A DNA stretch of 44,292 bases from an uncultured Verrucomicrobiota bacterium (GTDB taxonomy: Bacteria > Verrucomicrobiota > Verrucomicrobiia > Limisphaerales > UBA1096). The stretch spans positions 1-44,292 of the forward strand of contig CAJWEP010000004.1 of NCBI GenBank assembly GCA_913030945.1, in the 5' to 3' direction. Positions 35,874-43,767 of the stretch are shown here, in pieces; positions within the stretch are counted from its first letter, which is position 1, and every line of letters starts with the position of its first letter. Position numbers and translations under genes: made by a program. Below the pieces are notes generated by a model that did no database searches, was not told where the DNA came from, and worked only from the letters and a program-made list of their open reading frames with translations.

Positions 35874-36421
35874 CAGCCTGGCTCCTTTCTGCTCAACAAA
35901 ATCACGCCAACCATCGCCACGAGAAGCAAGACGGAGACGATCTCGAACGGCAAAAGAAATCCTTTATCCTTGCTGAACAGCGCTTGGCCAAGCGCGCGTG
36001 TGCTACCGACCGCCTTGACCAGCTTGGCCTCCGTTTGATCCTCTTCTGCCACTTCGTGCTGCTGAGGGGCTTCGCCGTACGTCGATTCGAGCGAACTTTT
36101 GTAAACCAAAAACAGCGCGCCGACAGCCAAGATGCCCATGGCCAAGCTGACAAGATTCAGCTTGCGGCGAGCCGCCTCCCGGAGGTCGAGCAGCATGACC
36201 ACAAACAGGAACAACACCATTACCGCCCCGGCGTAAACGAGGATCTGCACCGCCGCGAGAAAGTACGCTCCGAGCAGCACGAACAGTCCCGAGATCGAGA
36301 TCATCGTTGTCACGAGAAACAACGCACTCGTCACCGGGTTGCGGCTCAGCGGATTCGCCACCACCAGCAGCGCGCTCAGCACTGCCAGCCCGGCGAAAAT
36401 ATTGAACAACGTTCCTTCCAT
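35873..36421 (-). CDS. nuoJ: NADH-quinone oxidoreductase subunit J
   Basis: The 182-residue protein with five hydrophobic segments shows the NuoJ features AVLSALLVVANPLSRNP and ILVYAGAVMVLFLFVVML. The middle loop (EEDQTEAKLVKAVG, then STRALGQALF) contains a 16-bp GCGCTTGGCCAAGCGC repeat copy (35980-35995). It starts 16 bases after nuoI. Confidence 0.93.
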   Translation of the reverse strand: MEGTLFNIFAGLAVLSALLVVANPLSRNPVTSALFLVTTMISISGLFVLLGAYFLAAVQILVYAGAVMVLFLFVVMLLDLREAARRKLNLVSLAMGILAVGALFLVYKSSLESTYGEAPQQHEVAEEDQTEAKLVKAVGSTRALGQALFSKDKGFLLPFEIVSVLLLVAMVGVILLSRKEPG

Positions 36422-36436
36422 ACCTCAGTCAAACCG

Positions 36437-37051
36437 TCAGTGAAACGCCGGTTGCTCGCCAGCCTCGCGAGTTTTCGTTTCCCATTTTTTGATGCCCTCG
36501 TCCACGTCGCACTGGACATGGTGATTGTAGGCCCGCTTGTCCGCTCCGCCCAGCGCGAGCAGTTTTCCCTTATTGTAGATCAACTCCTCGCGGGTCTCAC
36601 CGTTGATTGCATAGTCTTCCAGCAAAAAGATCGCCTCCTCTGGACAGACCTCCTGGCAAAAACCGCAGTAGATGCAGCGAAGCATGTTGATCTCGAACTC
36701 TTCCGGCATCTTCTCCGCACCCTCGCGATCGACCACACCACTGTCGCCAGGCGGCGTGATGCGGATGGCCTTCGGCGGACAGATAAACTCGCACAGCTGG
36801 CACGACACACACTTCGTCTTTTCGTCCACGTCCTTGACAAGATACGGCGCGCCACGGTAGCCGGTCGGAACATCCCACTTTTCCTCCGGATACTGCATCG
36901 TGGTCTTGGCGGTGAACTCCTTCTGTTTATCGCCATACACCTCTGAACGTTTCCACGAGAAAAAGTGACGCAGCGTAACCTTGAACCCGTTGATAAGCGT
37001 CGGCAAATACAACCGCTCCCACCAGGTCAGTTCTGTGCGTTTTACTTTCAT
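36437..37051 (-). CDS. nuoI: NADH-quinone oxidoreductase subunit I (2x[4Fe-4S])
   Basis: The 204-residue protein has two four-cysteine cluster motifs, CVSCQLCEFICPP and CIYCGFCQEVCPEEAI, for clusters N6a and N6b. The N-terminal part (LYLPTLINGFKVTLRHFF) is the usual membrane-contacting helix. A Shine-Dalgarno AAGGA lies upstream, 11 bases after the nuoH stop. No TTGGCCAA copy. Confidence 0.96.
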   Translation of the reverse strand: MKVKRTELTWWERLYLPTLINGFKVTLRHFFSWKRSEVYGDKQKEFTAKTTMQYPEEKWDVPTGYRGAPYLVKDVDEKTKCVSCQLCEFICPPKAIRITPPGDSGVVDREGAEKMPEEFEINMLRCIYCGFCQEVCPEEAIFLLEDYAINGETREELIYNKGKLLALGGADKRAYNHHVQCDVDEGIKKWETKTREAGEQPAFH

Positions 37052-37061
37052 CGTCCCGTCC

Positions 37062-38201
37062 TTAACTGTTCAGCACCCACAGCACAATTGCCGTGAGAAT
37101 GATGTTGGCCAAGCTCGCCGGCAGAAACCGCTTCCAGCCGATGTTCATCAATTGATCATAACGGAAACGCGGCAGCATCCAGCGTATCCAAATCATCAGG
37201 CCAAGGAACACCGTAATCTTCGCAATGAACACGCCGATGTGCACCAACCCTTTGCCAAGCGACTGGGCCGGTGTGTTGAAAAAGTCGCCGAGCGGCAGCG
37301 TCCAGCCGCCGCAAAACAGCACCACCATTAGCGCTGAGCCCGCAATCATCGCGGCGTATTCGCCCATGAAAAACAGCGCGAACCGCATCGAGCTGTACTC
37401 GGTGTTGTAACCTGCGACCAGCTCCGTTTCCGACTCCGGCAAGTCGAATGGTAGCCGGTTGGTTTCCGCAAAAATCGCGATCAGAAAAATTGCAAACGCA
37501 ATCGGCTGCTTAAACATCAGCCAATCTAAAATACTCTCGTGCTGATAGGCGACCACGCTGGAGAGGTTCAGTAACCCCGTGTCATTTAGGTAGTCCGACC
37601 ACGCCGTGGATTTATCAATCAGTTCAGCCTGCCAAGCAGGATCGGCCGCCAGCATGAACACCGGTACAACCGCCAAGCCCATCGCGATCTCGTAGGAAAT
37701 CATTTGCGCCGTCGAGCGGATGCCGCCGAGGAACGGATATTTCGAGTTCGAAGCATAGCCAGCTAGCACAACGCCGTACACTCCCAGCGACACGATGCCG
37801 AAGGTAAACAGGATGCCGACATCAAGATCAGCGATGACCATCTTCTGTGTCCCGAGCATCGAGCCAAACGGCAACACAGCAAGCACCACGAACGACGGCA
37901 CCATCGCCACCGCTGGGGCCATCCAATAAAATACTTTCCGCACATGAGCTGGCGTGAAGTCCTCTTTTACCAGCGCCTTCAGCCCATCGGCCAGCGGTTG
38001 GCCAAGACCAAGCAACTTGATGTTTGTGAACGGGATGCCAACGCGGTTTGGCCCAATACGATCCTGAATCCAAGCCGAGATGCGGCGCTCGGCAACGACC
38101 GAGTAGGCGACCATCGGCATCACGACGGCGAACACACACACCACCTTGAGCAGCGTCAGCACCCATGCTTGACCAAGCAGTTCTGTGATCGAGGCGAGCA
38201 T
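37062..38201 (-). CDS. nuoH: NADH-quinone oxidoreductase subunit H
   Basis: The 379-residue membrane subunit contains ERRISAWIQDRIGPNRVG and the quinone-site loop ETNRLPFDLPESETELVAGY, both diagnostic. It joins the peripheral and membrane arms. Its ATG overlaps the nuoG stop (TAATG). TTGGCCAA occurs at 37105 (SLANII) and 37998 (LGQPLADG), and a one-mismatch copy (CTTGACCAAG) occurs near the N-terminus. Confidence 0.96.
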   Translation of the reverse strand: MLASITELLGQAWVLTLLKVVCVFAVVMPMVAYSVVAERRISAWIQDRIGPNRVGIPFTNIKLLGLGQPLADGLKALVKEDFTPAHVRKVFYWMAPAVAMVPSFVVLAVLPFGSMLGTQKMVIADLDVGILFTFGIVSLGVYGVVLAGYASNSKYPFLGGIRSTAQMISYEIAMGLAVVPVFMLAADPAWQAELIDKSTAWSDYLNDTGLLNLSSVVAYQHESILDWLMFKQPIAFAIFLIAIFAETNRLPFDLPESETELVAGYNTEYSSMRFALFFMGEYAAMIAGSALMVVLFCGGWTLPLGDFFNTPAQSLGKGLVHIGVFIAKITVFLGLMIWIRWMLPRFRYDQLMNIGWKRFLPASLANIILTAIVLWVLNS

Positions 38202-39901
38202 TACAATTTCACATCCGCACCGTTATCGCCCAAGCTGGCCCACGTCAACCCGGCGGCCTTGAACGCCTTCACCTCGTCGGCCATTTGGTTGAACAAACCC
38301 TCGATGCTGTTGAAGCCGTCGAGGCCGGTGACGTTGTGCACGAGCTCGTGCAGCACTTCCCACTCCGGCATCGCGTCGCCGGACGGCTCGAGGGCTTTTG
38401 TAAATTTCTGCACGCGCCCCTTCACGTTCGTGAACGTGCCGCGCTTCTCGGCGTGTGAGCAACCCGGCAGCAAATAGTCGGCCTTCCTCGTCGTGGCGTT
38501 GGGCAAAATGTCGCTGACGATGAGCATTTTCAACTTGCCGAGCAGCTTGGCGTCGATGCCGTGCTGCGTGACGTCCTCGCCGTACACGATCAGCGTCATG
38601 ATTTTGCCGGACACGATGCCCTTGACGATGGCGGACAATTTCGAGCCAACGCGCTGGGTCGTGACACCGATCAACTGCGCGCCGGTGGTGTTCGGGTTGC
38701 GATCGCCGGCGACGAGCAGATGATCGGCCTCTCCATTGCGGGGTACGGAGTCGGTCAACGCCTTGTAGCGCTTGGCCAATTTATTCAGCAGAAAAAGCTC
38801 CTCGTTGGTTTGCCGCGCCGACGCGACGATCGCGACCGAGCCTTCGGCGGCCTTGGCTAAGTGCCCGGAAATCTCCCGCAACGCGCTTGGCCAAGTTGTG
38901 TTTCCCCGCGGCCCGTGCAGCTTGCCCAAGCGATCGTCGCGACCGATCCACTTGTAATCGAGCCGGCCCGCGTCGCACATCCAGCAACTGTTGACCGCGT
39001 CGTTTTGGCGCGGCTCGTAGCGGTACATCCTGTTTTCGCGCGAGCCGATGACCGTGTTGCAGCCGGTGCCACAGCCGGTGCAGAGGCTTTTGGTTTCCTT
39101 AAGGAACCAGACGCGCATCTGAAAGCGGAAGTCATCCGACGTCAAAGCACCGACCGGGCAGATGTCCACGGTGTTGAGCGTGTAGTTGTTGTCGAACGGC
39201 TGGCCGGGATAGCTTGAAATCGCGTTGTAGCTGCCGCGGTTCACGATGCCCAGGGCATCGTCGCCGACGACACTGGCGGTGAAACGGATGCAGCGGGTGC
39301 ACAACATGCAGCGCTCGGCGTCGAGTGTGATGCGCGGGCCAAGGTCCACCGCCTTTGGCTTGTGTACCTTCACCTCGGCGAATCGGCTCTCTGGCTGGCC
39401 ATGATCAACCGAGTATTCCTGCAGTTTGCACTCGCCGGCCTGGTCGCAGATTGGGCAGTCGAGCGGGTGGTTGATCAGCAGCGACTCGAGCACCGCCTTC
39501 CGCATCTCCTTCGTCTCAGGGCTGCTGGCGTAAATTTCCATCCCCGGCACGATGCCGGTCGCGCAACCGATGACTCCGCGCGGTGTCCCCGGTTCGTACG
39601 GAAGCTGCATCGGGAACACCTTGGGCGAACCATCCTCGTTGGTGGGCGCCTTGCCGTCCGGACCAGGGCGTCCCGGCATGGCGACGTGCACGAGGCACAT
39701 TCGGCAATTGCCTGCCACCGGCATTTTGGGGTGATAACAGTAGTGTGGAATCTCGATGCCGGCCTGCTTGCACGCCTGCAGCACGGTGGTCGGTTCCGGC
39801 TTGCCCTGCCAATTGGGCATGGTGCGCGGCACCTCCACGGCGCAGCCGTCCACTTTCACCGTGACGGTTTCGACTGCTGGTTCTGTCCGCTTGGCCGCCA
39901 T
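38201..39901 (-). CDS. nuoG: NADH-quinone oxidoreductase subunit G
   Basis: The 566-residue protein from ATG at 39901 carries the N-terminal ferredoxin domain (NCRMCLVHV), the His/Cys cluster (HPLDCPICDQAGECKLQ), CMLCTRCIRF and the CTGCGTGCN region. A molybdopterin-oxidoreductase-like part follows. It is shorter than the roughly 700-900 residues of many NuoG proteins, so the C-terminal domain is reduced. The ATG follows the nuoF stop by 2 bases; a longer open frame upstream only mirrors nuoF. TTGGCCAA at 38772 (KLAKRY) and 38887, the single copy in the window read as Trp-Pro-Ser. Confidence 0.94.
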   Translation of the reverse strand: MAAKRTEPAVETVTVKVDGCAVEVPRTMPNWQGKPEPTTVLQACKQAGIEIPHYCYHPKMPVAGNCRMCLVHVAMPGRPGPDGKAPTNEDGSPKVFPMQLPYEPGTPRGVIGCATGIVPGMEIYASSPETKEMRKAVLESLLINHPLDCPICDQAGECKLQEYSVDHGQPESRFAEVKVHKPKAVDLGPRITLDAERCMLCTRCIRFTASVVGDDALGIVNRGSYNAISSYPGQPFDNNYTLNTVDICPVGALTSDDFRFQMRVWFLKETKSLCTGCGTGCNTVIGSRENRMYRYEPRQNDAVNSCWMCDAGRLDYKWIGRDDRLGKLHGPRGNTTWPSALREISGHLAKAAEGSVAIVASARQTNEELFLLNKLAKRYKALTDSVPRNGEADHLLVAGDRNPNTTGAQLIGVTTQRVGSKLSAIVKGIVSGKIMTLIVYGEDVTQHGIDAKLLGKLKMLIVSDILPNATTRKADYLLPGCSHAEKRGTFTNVKGRVQKFTKALEPSGDAMPEWEVLHELVHNVTGLDGFNSIEGLFNQMADEVKAFKAAGLTWASLGDNGADVKL

Positions 39902-39903
39902 CG

Positions 39904-41307
39904 CTATCTCGTCGTGGCCTCCGCGCCGCGCTTGGCCAATCGGGTCTCGTCCTCCGCACCGCGTTGCTCGAAGTCGTCGCGGAACTTGTCCACGAAACTC
40001 AGCACCGGCCAAGAGCACGCCTCGCCGAAGGCGCAAACCGTGCGGCCCTGGATGTTGTGCGCAATGTGTCGTAAATACCCGGCATCGCCCTTCCGCGCTT
40101 GACCGCTGCGCATGCGCTTGAGCGCCTTGGCCATCCATAGCGAGCCTTCCCGGCACGGGGTGCATTGACCGCAACTCTCGTGCGCATAAAAATCAGAGAG
40201 ATTGCCAAGTACCTCGATGATGTCCACTGAATCGTCGAGCACGATGATGGCACTCGAGCCGGACATCGAACCGCACTTCATCAGCGTGTCGAAGTCGTAC
40301 GGGATGTCGAGCAGGTCGAGTTTTTGCTCGACGACCTCCCCCCGCTTGTCCTTGCTTTTGATGTCAAACTTCTCGCCGGCGCGGAACACTTTTGATGATG
40401 AACCGCCAGGAATGATGGCCTGCAGCTTGCGCCCGTCGTGCAGTCCATGACCGAAGTTCTTGTGAAAGATCAATTCGCCGAGGGTGGCCTTGCCAACCTC
40501 GATTTCGTAGTAACCGGGTCGCTTGACGTTGCCACTCAAGCTGACGATGCGAGTGCCGGTGTTGTTCGGCGTGCCCAGCGCAGCATAGGCATTGCCGCCC
40601 ATGGCCAGCACGTTGCGGACGTTGCAGAGGGTCTCGACATTGTTGACGATAGTCGGGCACATGTAGAGGCCAAGCGCGGCTGGAAAGTACGGCGGCTTGA
40701 TGCGCGGATACGGCCGTTTGCCCTCGAGCGACTCGATGAGTCCGGTTTCCTCGCCGCAAATGTACGCGCCCGCGCCTCGATGCACGTGAATCTCGAGATT
40801 GTATTTTGTGCCGCAAATACCCTTGCCAAGAAAGCCATTGGCCTTGGCCTCATTGATGGCATGGTTGAGGATTTTTGCGCCCTCCGGGAACTCACCGCGA
40901 ATGTAGATGTAGGCCAGCTTCACATCGTTGGCGTAGCACGACAGGATCATGCCCTCGATGAGTTGGTGCGGATCCTTGTAGATAATCTGCCGATCCTTGA
41001 ACGTTCCCGGCTCGGATTCGTCAGCATTGCAAATGAGATAGATCGGCTTGCCGGACTTACGATTGACGAAATTCCACTTCATGCCACAAGAGAAGCCCGC
41101 TCCGCCCCGGCCGCGCAGGCCGGACGCCAGCACCTCCCTGCGGATGGCCTCCTGCGGCGTCACCACGGCGCCCTTAACCTTCTTCGGCTTGAGCCGAAAT
41201 GCCTTTTTCAACGTCCGGTAGCCACCGTGTTTCAGGTAACACCCGATGTCATTCGTGTAACCCGCCTCGTCGGCGTGCTTCAAAACAAGTTTGGTTTCTT
41301 TCGGCAT
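39904..41307 (-). CDS. nuoF: NADH-quinone oxidoreductase subunit F
   Basis: The 467-residue NADH-binding subunit has the FMN/NADH motifs GLRGRGGAGFSCGMKW and AYICGEETGLIESLEGKRP, and the N3 cluster motif ESCGQCTPCREG. Electrons enter complex I here. The extreme C-terminus (after FEQRGAEDET) reads RLAKRGAEATTR, a short tail written partly by the palindromic repeat (39932). Upstream lies 136 bases that hold the antisense tRNA-Gln, so nuoF may need its own promoter; I see no clear one and no good Shine-Dalgarno. Confidence 0.96.
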   Translation of the reverse strand: MPKETKLVLKHADEAGYTNDIGCYLKHGGYRTLKKAFRLKPKKVKGAVVTPQEAIRREVLASGLRGRGGAGFSCGMKWNFVNRKSGKPIYLICNADESEPGTFKDRQIIYKDPHQLIEGMILSCYANDVKLAYIYIRGEFPEGAKILNHAINEAKANGFLGKGICGTKYNLEIHVHRGAGAYICGEETGLIESLEGKRPYPRIKPPYFPAALGLYMCPTIVNNVETLCNVRNVLAMGGNAYAALGTPNNTGTRIVSLSGNVKRPGYYEIEVGKATLGELIFHKNFGHGLHDGRKLQAIIPGGSSSKVFRAGEKFDIKSKDKRGEVVEQKLDLLDIPYDFDTLMKCGSMSGSSAIIVLDDSVDIIEVLGNLSDFYAHESCGQCTPCREGSLWMAKALKRMRSGQARKGDAGYLRHIAHNIQGRTVCAFGEACSWPVLSFVDKFRDDFEQRGAEDETRLAKRGAEATTR

Positions 41308-41322
41308 TCAGTGATTCGAGCC

Positions 41323-41352
41323 TTGACTCATCCAGCTCACTTTTAATATCTA
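41323..41352 (+). promoter_or_regulatory. Putative promoter of tRNA-Gln
   Basis: TTGACT (41323-41328) is followed by TAATAT (41344-41349, 15-base spacer) or TATCTA (41347-41352, 18-base spacer). Either would start transcription about 8-11 bases before the tRNA. The promoter points against the nuo operon and lies within 50 bases of the nuoF start codon. Confidence 0.5.
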
Positions 41353-41366
41353 TTCCCGCGCGGCGT

Positions 41367-41440
41367 TGCCGAATAGTGTAACGGTAGCACGAGTGACTCT
41401 GACTCACTTTGTCTAGGTTCGAATCCTAGTTCGGCAACCA
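41367..41440 (+). tRNA. tRNA-Gln (anticodon CUG), antisense inside the nuo operon
   Basis: The acceptor arms TGCCGAA and TTCGGCA pair perfectly, followed by A and an encoded CCA. The anticodon stem AGTGA/TCACT encloses the loop CTCTGAC with anticodon CTG. The T arm CTAGG-TTCGAAT-CCTAG is perfect. The D arm (GTGTAACGGTAGCAC) is weaker but normal for tRNA-Gln. The gene is on the + strand in the nuoE-nuoF gap, 3 bases from the nuoE stop codon on the other strand, so nuo read-through would make antisense tRNA. Confidence 0.95.
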
Positions 41441-41443
41441 TCT

Positions 41444-41932
41444 TCATTCGTCGTATTTCTTCAGGATTTCATCCGCCCCGTCGTTCGAGACGTTCTCGTA
41501 AAAATCATCGTTGCACATCATCACCGGACCGGTGCCGCAACTGGCCAGGCACTCGGCGTACTCGACACCGTATTTGCCGTCCTTCGTCCGCTGCAACCCA
41601 GGCGCATCCGCGTCCAGACCAAGTCGCTTGCAAATGTGCCCGTGCAGCTTGGCGCTCCCGGCCAACGCACAACTCAACGTGCGACAGACCCGCACCACCG
41701 TCCTGCCCGGATCTTGCTGGCGCAGCATCGGATAAAATGTCACCAACTCGTGGATGTTGATCGATTTCAACTCCAGCCTGGCCGCAGCCCATTCCTCGGC
41801 CTCGGTGGAGATGTACCCGAACTCCTCCTGCAACGCATGCAGCACCATCAACGAGGCACTGCGCTTCTCCGGGTAGTTTTTCACAAGCCGGTTGATTTCG
41901 CGCTCCAGTTTTTTGGGAACTTCTAAACTCAT
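41444..41932 (-). CDS. nuoE: NADH-quinone oxidoreductase subunit E
   Basis: The 162-residue protein has the thioredoxin-like [2Fe-2S] fold, with cysteines in VRVCRTLSCALAG and in AECLASCGTGPVMM forming cluster N1a. ATG at 41932 overlaps the nuoD stop as ATGA and is preferred to one 3 codons upstream. The stop lies 3 bases from the end of the opposite-strand tRNA-Gln, so no usual intergenic terminator fits. Confidence 0.95.
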   Translation of the reverse strand: MSLEVPKKLEREINRLVKNYPEKRSASLMVLHALQEEFGYISTEAEEWAAARLELKSINIHELVTFYPMLRQQDPGRTVVRVCRTLSCALAGSAKLHGHICKRLGLDADAPGLQRTKDGKYGVEYAECLASCGTGPVMMCNDDFYENVSNDGADEILKKYDE

Positions 41933-43185
41933 CGGTCGCATTCCCCCATCACGAAATCGAGCGATCCCAAAATCGCCACCACGTCGCTGATCATGTATCC
42001 CGGCAGCGTATGCGACAGGATGCTCAGGTTGGCGAACGACGGTGCGCGAATCTTCAGCCGGTACGGCACGCCACCGCCCTTGCTCATGATGTAAAAGCCA
42101 AGTTCGCCCTTCGGATTCTCGGCACCAAAATAAACTTCACCGGCAGGCGCGTCCTGCCCATGCGTGACGAGCATGAACTGATGGATCAACTCCTCCATGC
42201 TGGAGAGCACCTTCTGTTTGTCCGGCAAAACAACCTTGCCATCGTCCACGCTGACCGGGCCGCCGGGCAGCTTGGCCAGGCACTGGTCGAGCAGGCGCAC
42301 GCTCTGTCGCATCTCCTCCATCCGCACGAGGTAGCGGTCATAACAGTCTCCCACCTCGCCGTACGGCACATCAAAGTCGAGTTGATCATAAACGAGGTAC
42401 GGATGCGCCTTGCGCAGGTCGTACTCGACGTTGCTGCCGCGCAGGTTCGGGCCTGTCAGGCCAAAATCTATCGCTTCCTCCCGACTGATCACGCCGACGT
42501 CCTTCGTTCTATCAACAAAAATCTTGTTGCGCGTCAGCAACTTGTCCGTCTCGCCAATGGCCGCGCTGACTTCCTTGGTAAACTTGGCCAATTCGTCCGT
42601 CCAACCCTCCGGCAAATCACGCGACAACCCGCCAATGCGCGTGTATGTCGTCGTGAACCGTGCCCCGGTCAGAGCCTCGATCAGGTTGTATATTTTTTCG
42701 CGTTCGGTGAACGTGTGCAGGAACACCGTCAGCGCTCCAACGTCCATCGCAAACGCCCCAAGTCCAAGCAGATGCGCCGAGATGCGTGCCAGCTCACAGC
42801 AAATCACCCGGATGTATTGGCAGCGTTCCGGCAGCTTGTCGTGAATGCCAAGCAGCTTCTCCACCGCCAGCGAGTAGGCAACGTTGTTGGCCAACGGCGC
42901 AAGGTAATCCAGCCGATCAGTGTACGGAGTGAACTGGTTATACGTCATGTTCTCGGCGATCTTCTCGTCGCCGCGATGCAGGTAGCCGATTTCTGGGTCG
43001 GCCTTCGTGATAATCTCGCCATCGAGCTCGAGCACCAGCCGCAACACGCCGTGCGTTGCCGGGTGCGACGGCCCCATATTCAGGATCATCTTCTCGCCCT
43101 GCACATCCCGCAACTCCTCCATCGCCTGCGCCGAGCGCGCCGCGGAATCCTTCACCTCGAGTTGCCGTGTTGCCTCCATCGTCAC
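41929..43185 (-). CDS. nuoD: NADH-quinone oxidoreductase subunit D
   Basis: The 418-residue protein has GPSHPATHGVLRLVLELDGE near the N-terminus, the quinone-site residues, and a late SKGGGVPYRLKIRAPSF and DVVAILGSLDFVMGECDR. It forms part of the quinone-binding site with NuoH and NuoB. The start may be GTG at 43185, overlapping the nuoC stop (GTGA), or ATG at 43179. TTGGCCAA at 42584 (ELAKFT) and 42897 (PLANNV). Confidence 0.96.
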   Translation of the reverse strand: MTMEATRQLEVKDSAARSAQAMEELRDVQGEKMILNMGPSHPATHGVLRLVLELDGEIITKADPEIGYLHRGDEKIAENMTYNQFTPYTDRLDYLAPLANNVAYSLAVEKLLGIHDKLPERCQYIRVICCELARISAHLLGLGAFAMDVGALTVFLHTFTEREKIYNLIEALTGARFTTTYTRIGGLSRDLPEGWTDELAKFTKEVSAAIGETDKLLTRNKIFVDRTKDVGVISREEAIDFGLTGPNLRGSNVEYDLRKAHPYLVYDQLDFDVPYGEVGDCYDRYLVRMEEMRQSVRLLDQCLAKLPGGPVSVDDGKVVLPDKQKVLSSMEELIHQFMLVTHGQDAPAGEVYFGAENPKGELGFYIMSKGGGVPYRLKIRAPSFANLSILSHTLPGYMISDVVAILGSLDFVMGECDR

Positions 43186-43760
43186 TCTTCGGGATTGCGC
43201 GCCCGCGGCTCGCGCGCGGTCGGGTCGTCGCCACCTGCCACGGTGACAAATGGCCCGCCCTCAAGCGGTGCCGCGTCGGTGAACGCCACGTCCGGCATCT
43301 CGCTTGGCTTGCCGGCCAACGGAAAATCTTTTCGTAACGGAAAAAACGGGTAGCCCTCCCACATCAGGATTCGCCGTAGATCGGGATGCCCGGCAAACCG
43401 GATGCCCATCATGTCGTACGCTTCGCGCTCGTGCCAGTTGGCCGTACGCCAAACCGCCGATACCGTGGGAAACTCCGACGCCTCTTCACCCACGCTGGTC
43501 TTCAGGCGCAAGTGGCAACCGTGTCCGTAACCGTAAAGGTGATAAACCGCCGTCCAGCGCGGTGTTTCCTCGTGGTTGTCGATGGTGGTAAGGTCGACCA
43601 GGAAATCGAAGCCCAGTGACTCCCTGGCAAACAGGCAGACCTCGGTGATTTGCGAGGCCTCCGACACCTCAAGCGTCAACTCGCCGCGAAACTCCACCGG
43701 CGCAGAGACAATCTCCTTGAATTGTTGCTCGAGCTTTTTGGCCAGTTGCTTCGCGCTCAT
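43182..43760 (-). CDS. nuoC: NADH-quinone oxidoreductase subunit C
   Basis: The 192-residue protein has the signature HEREAYDMMGIRFAGHPDLR followed by RILMWEGYPFFPLRKDFPL. It is a peripheral-arm subunit. ATG at 43760 (MSAKQLAKKLEQQF) is chosen; a 16-residue extension upstream overlaps nuoB and looks unlike the family. Its stop overlaps the nuoD start. Confidence 0.95.
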   Translation of the reverse strand: MSAKQLAKKLEQQFKEIVSAPVEFRGELTLEVSEASQITEVCLFARESLGFDFLVDLTTIDNHEETPRWTAVYHLYGYGHGCHLRLKTSVGEEASEFPTVSAVWRTANWHEREAYDMMGIRFAGHPDLRRILMWEGYPFFPLRKDFPLAGKPSEMPDVAFTDAAPLEGGPFVTVAGGDDPTAREPRARNPEE

Positions 43761-43767
43761 CCGGATC

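Larger units (their letters stand above)
736..42904. repeat. Iterated palindrome family TTGGCCAA / GCTTGGCCAAGC, about 41 copies
   Basis: Exact TTGGCCAA starts at 736, 2427, 2596, 3386, 5428, 7326, 7338, 9618, 9759, 9805, 12622, 12765, 13117, 13273, 15868, 16094, 16136, 18939, 18993, 21590, 23750, 24293, 25204, 26580, 26759, 27590, 27944, 30584, 30757, 32322, 32934, 34048, 34978, 35984, 37105, 37998, 38772, 38887, 39932, 42584 and 42897. Fourteen are the 12-bp GCTTGGCCAAGC, and two (3382-3397, 35980-35995) are the 16-bp GCGCTTGGCCAAGCGC. One-mismatch copies (TTGGCCAG, TTGACCAA) are also common. 38 exact copies lie in genes on both strands. Counts were made by hand and may be off by one or two. 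Confidence 0.9.

Noticed and set aside
39902-40174. Extension of nuoG upstream of 39901
   Set aside because: It overlaps nuoF in another frame. The ATG 2 bases after the nuoF stop begins at the ferredoxin domain.
30800-43353. Long + strand open frames opposite the nuo genes, for example 31940-32917, 35864-36946 and 42010-43353
   Set aside because: They mirror well-supported nuo genes, have biased, low-complexity compositions rich in His/Gln/Arg, and no family motif or ribosome site. They are typical of GC-rich antisense frames.
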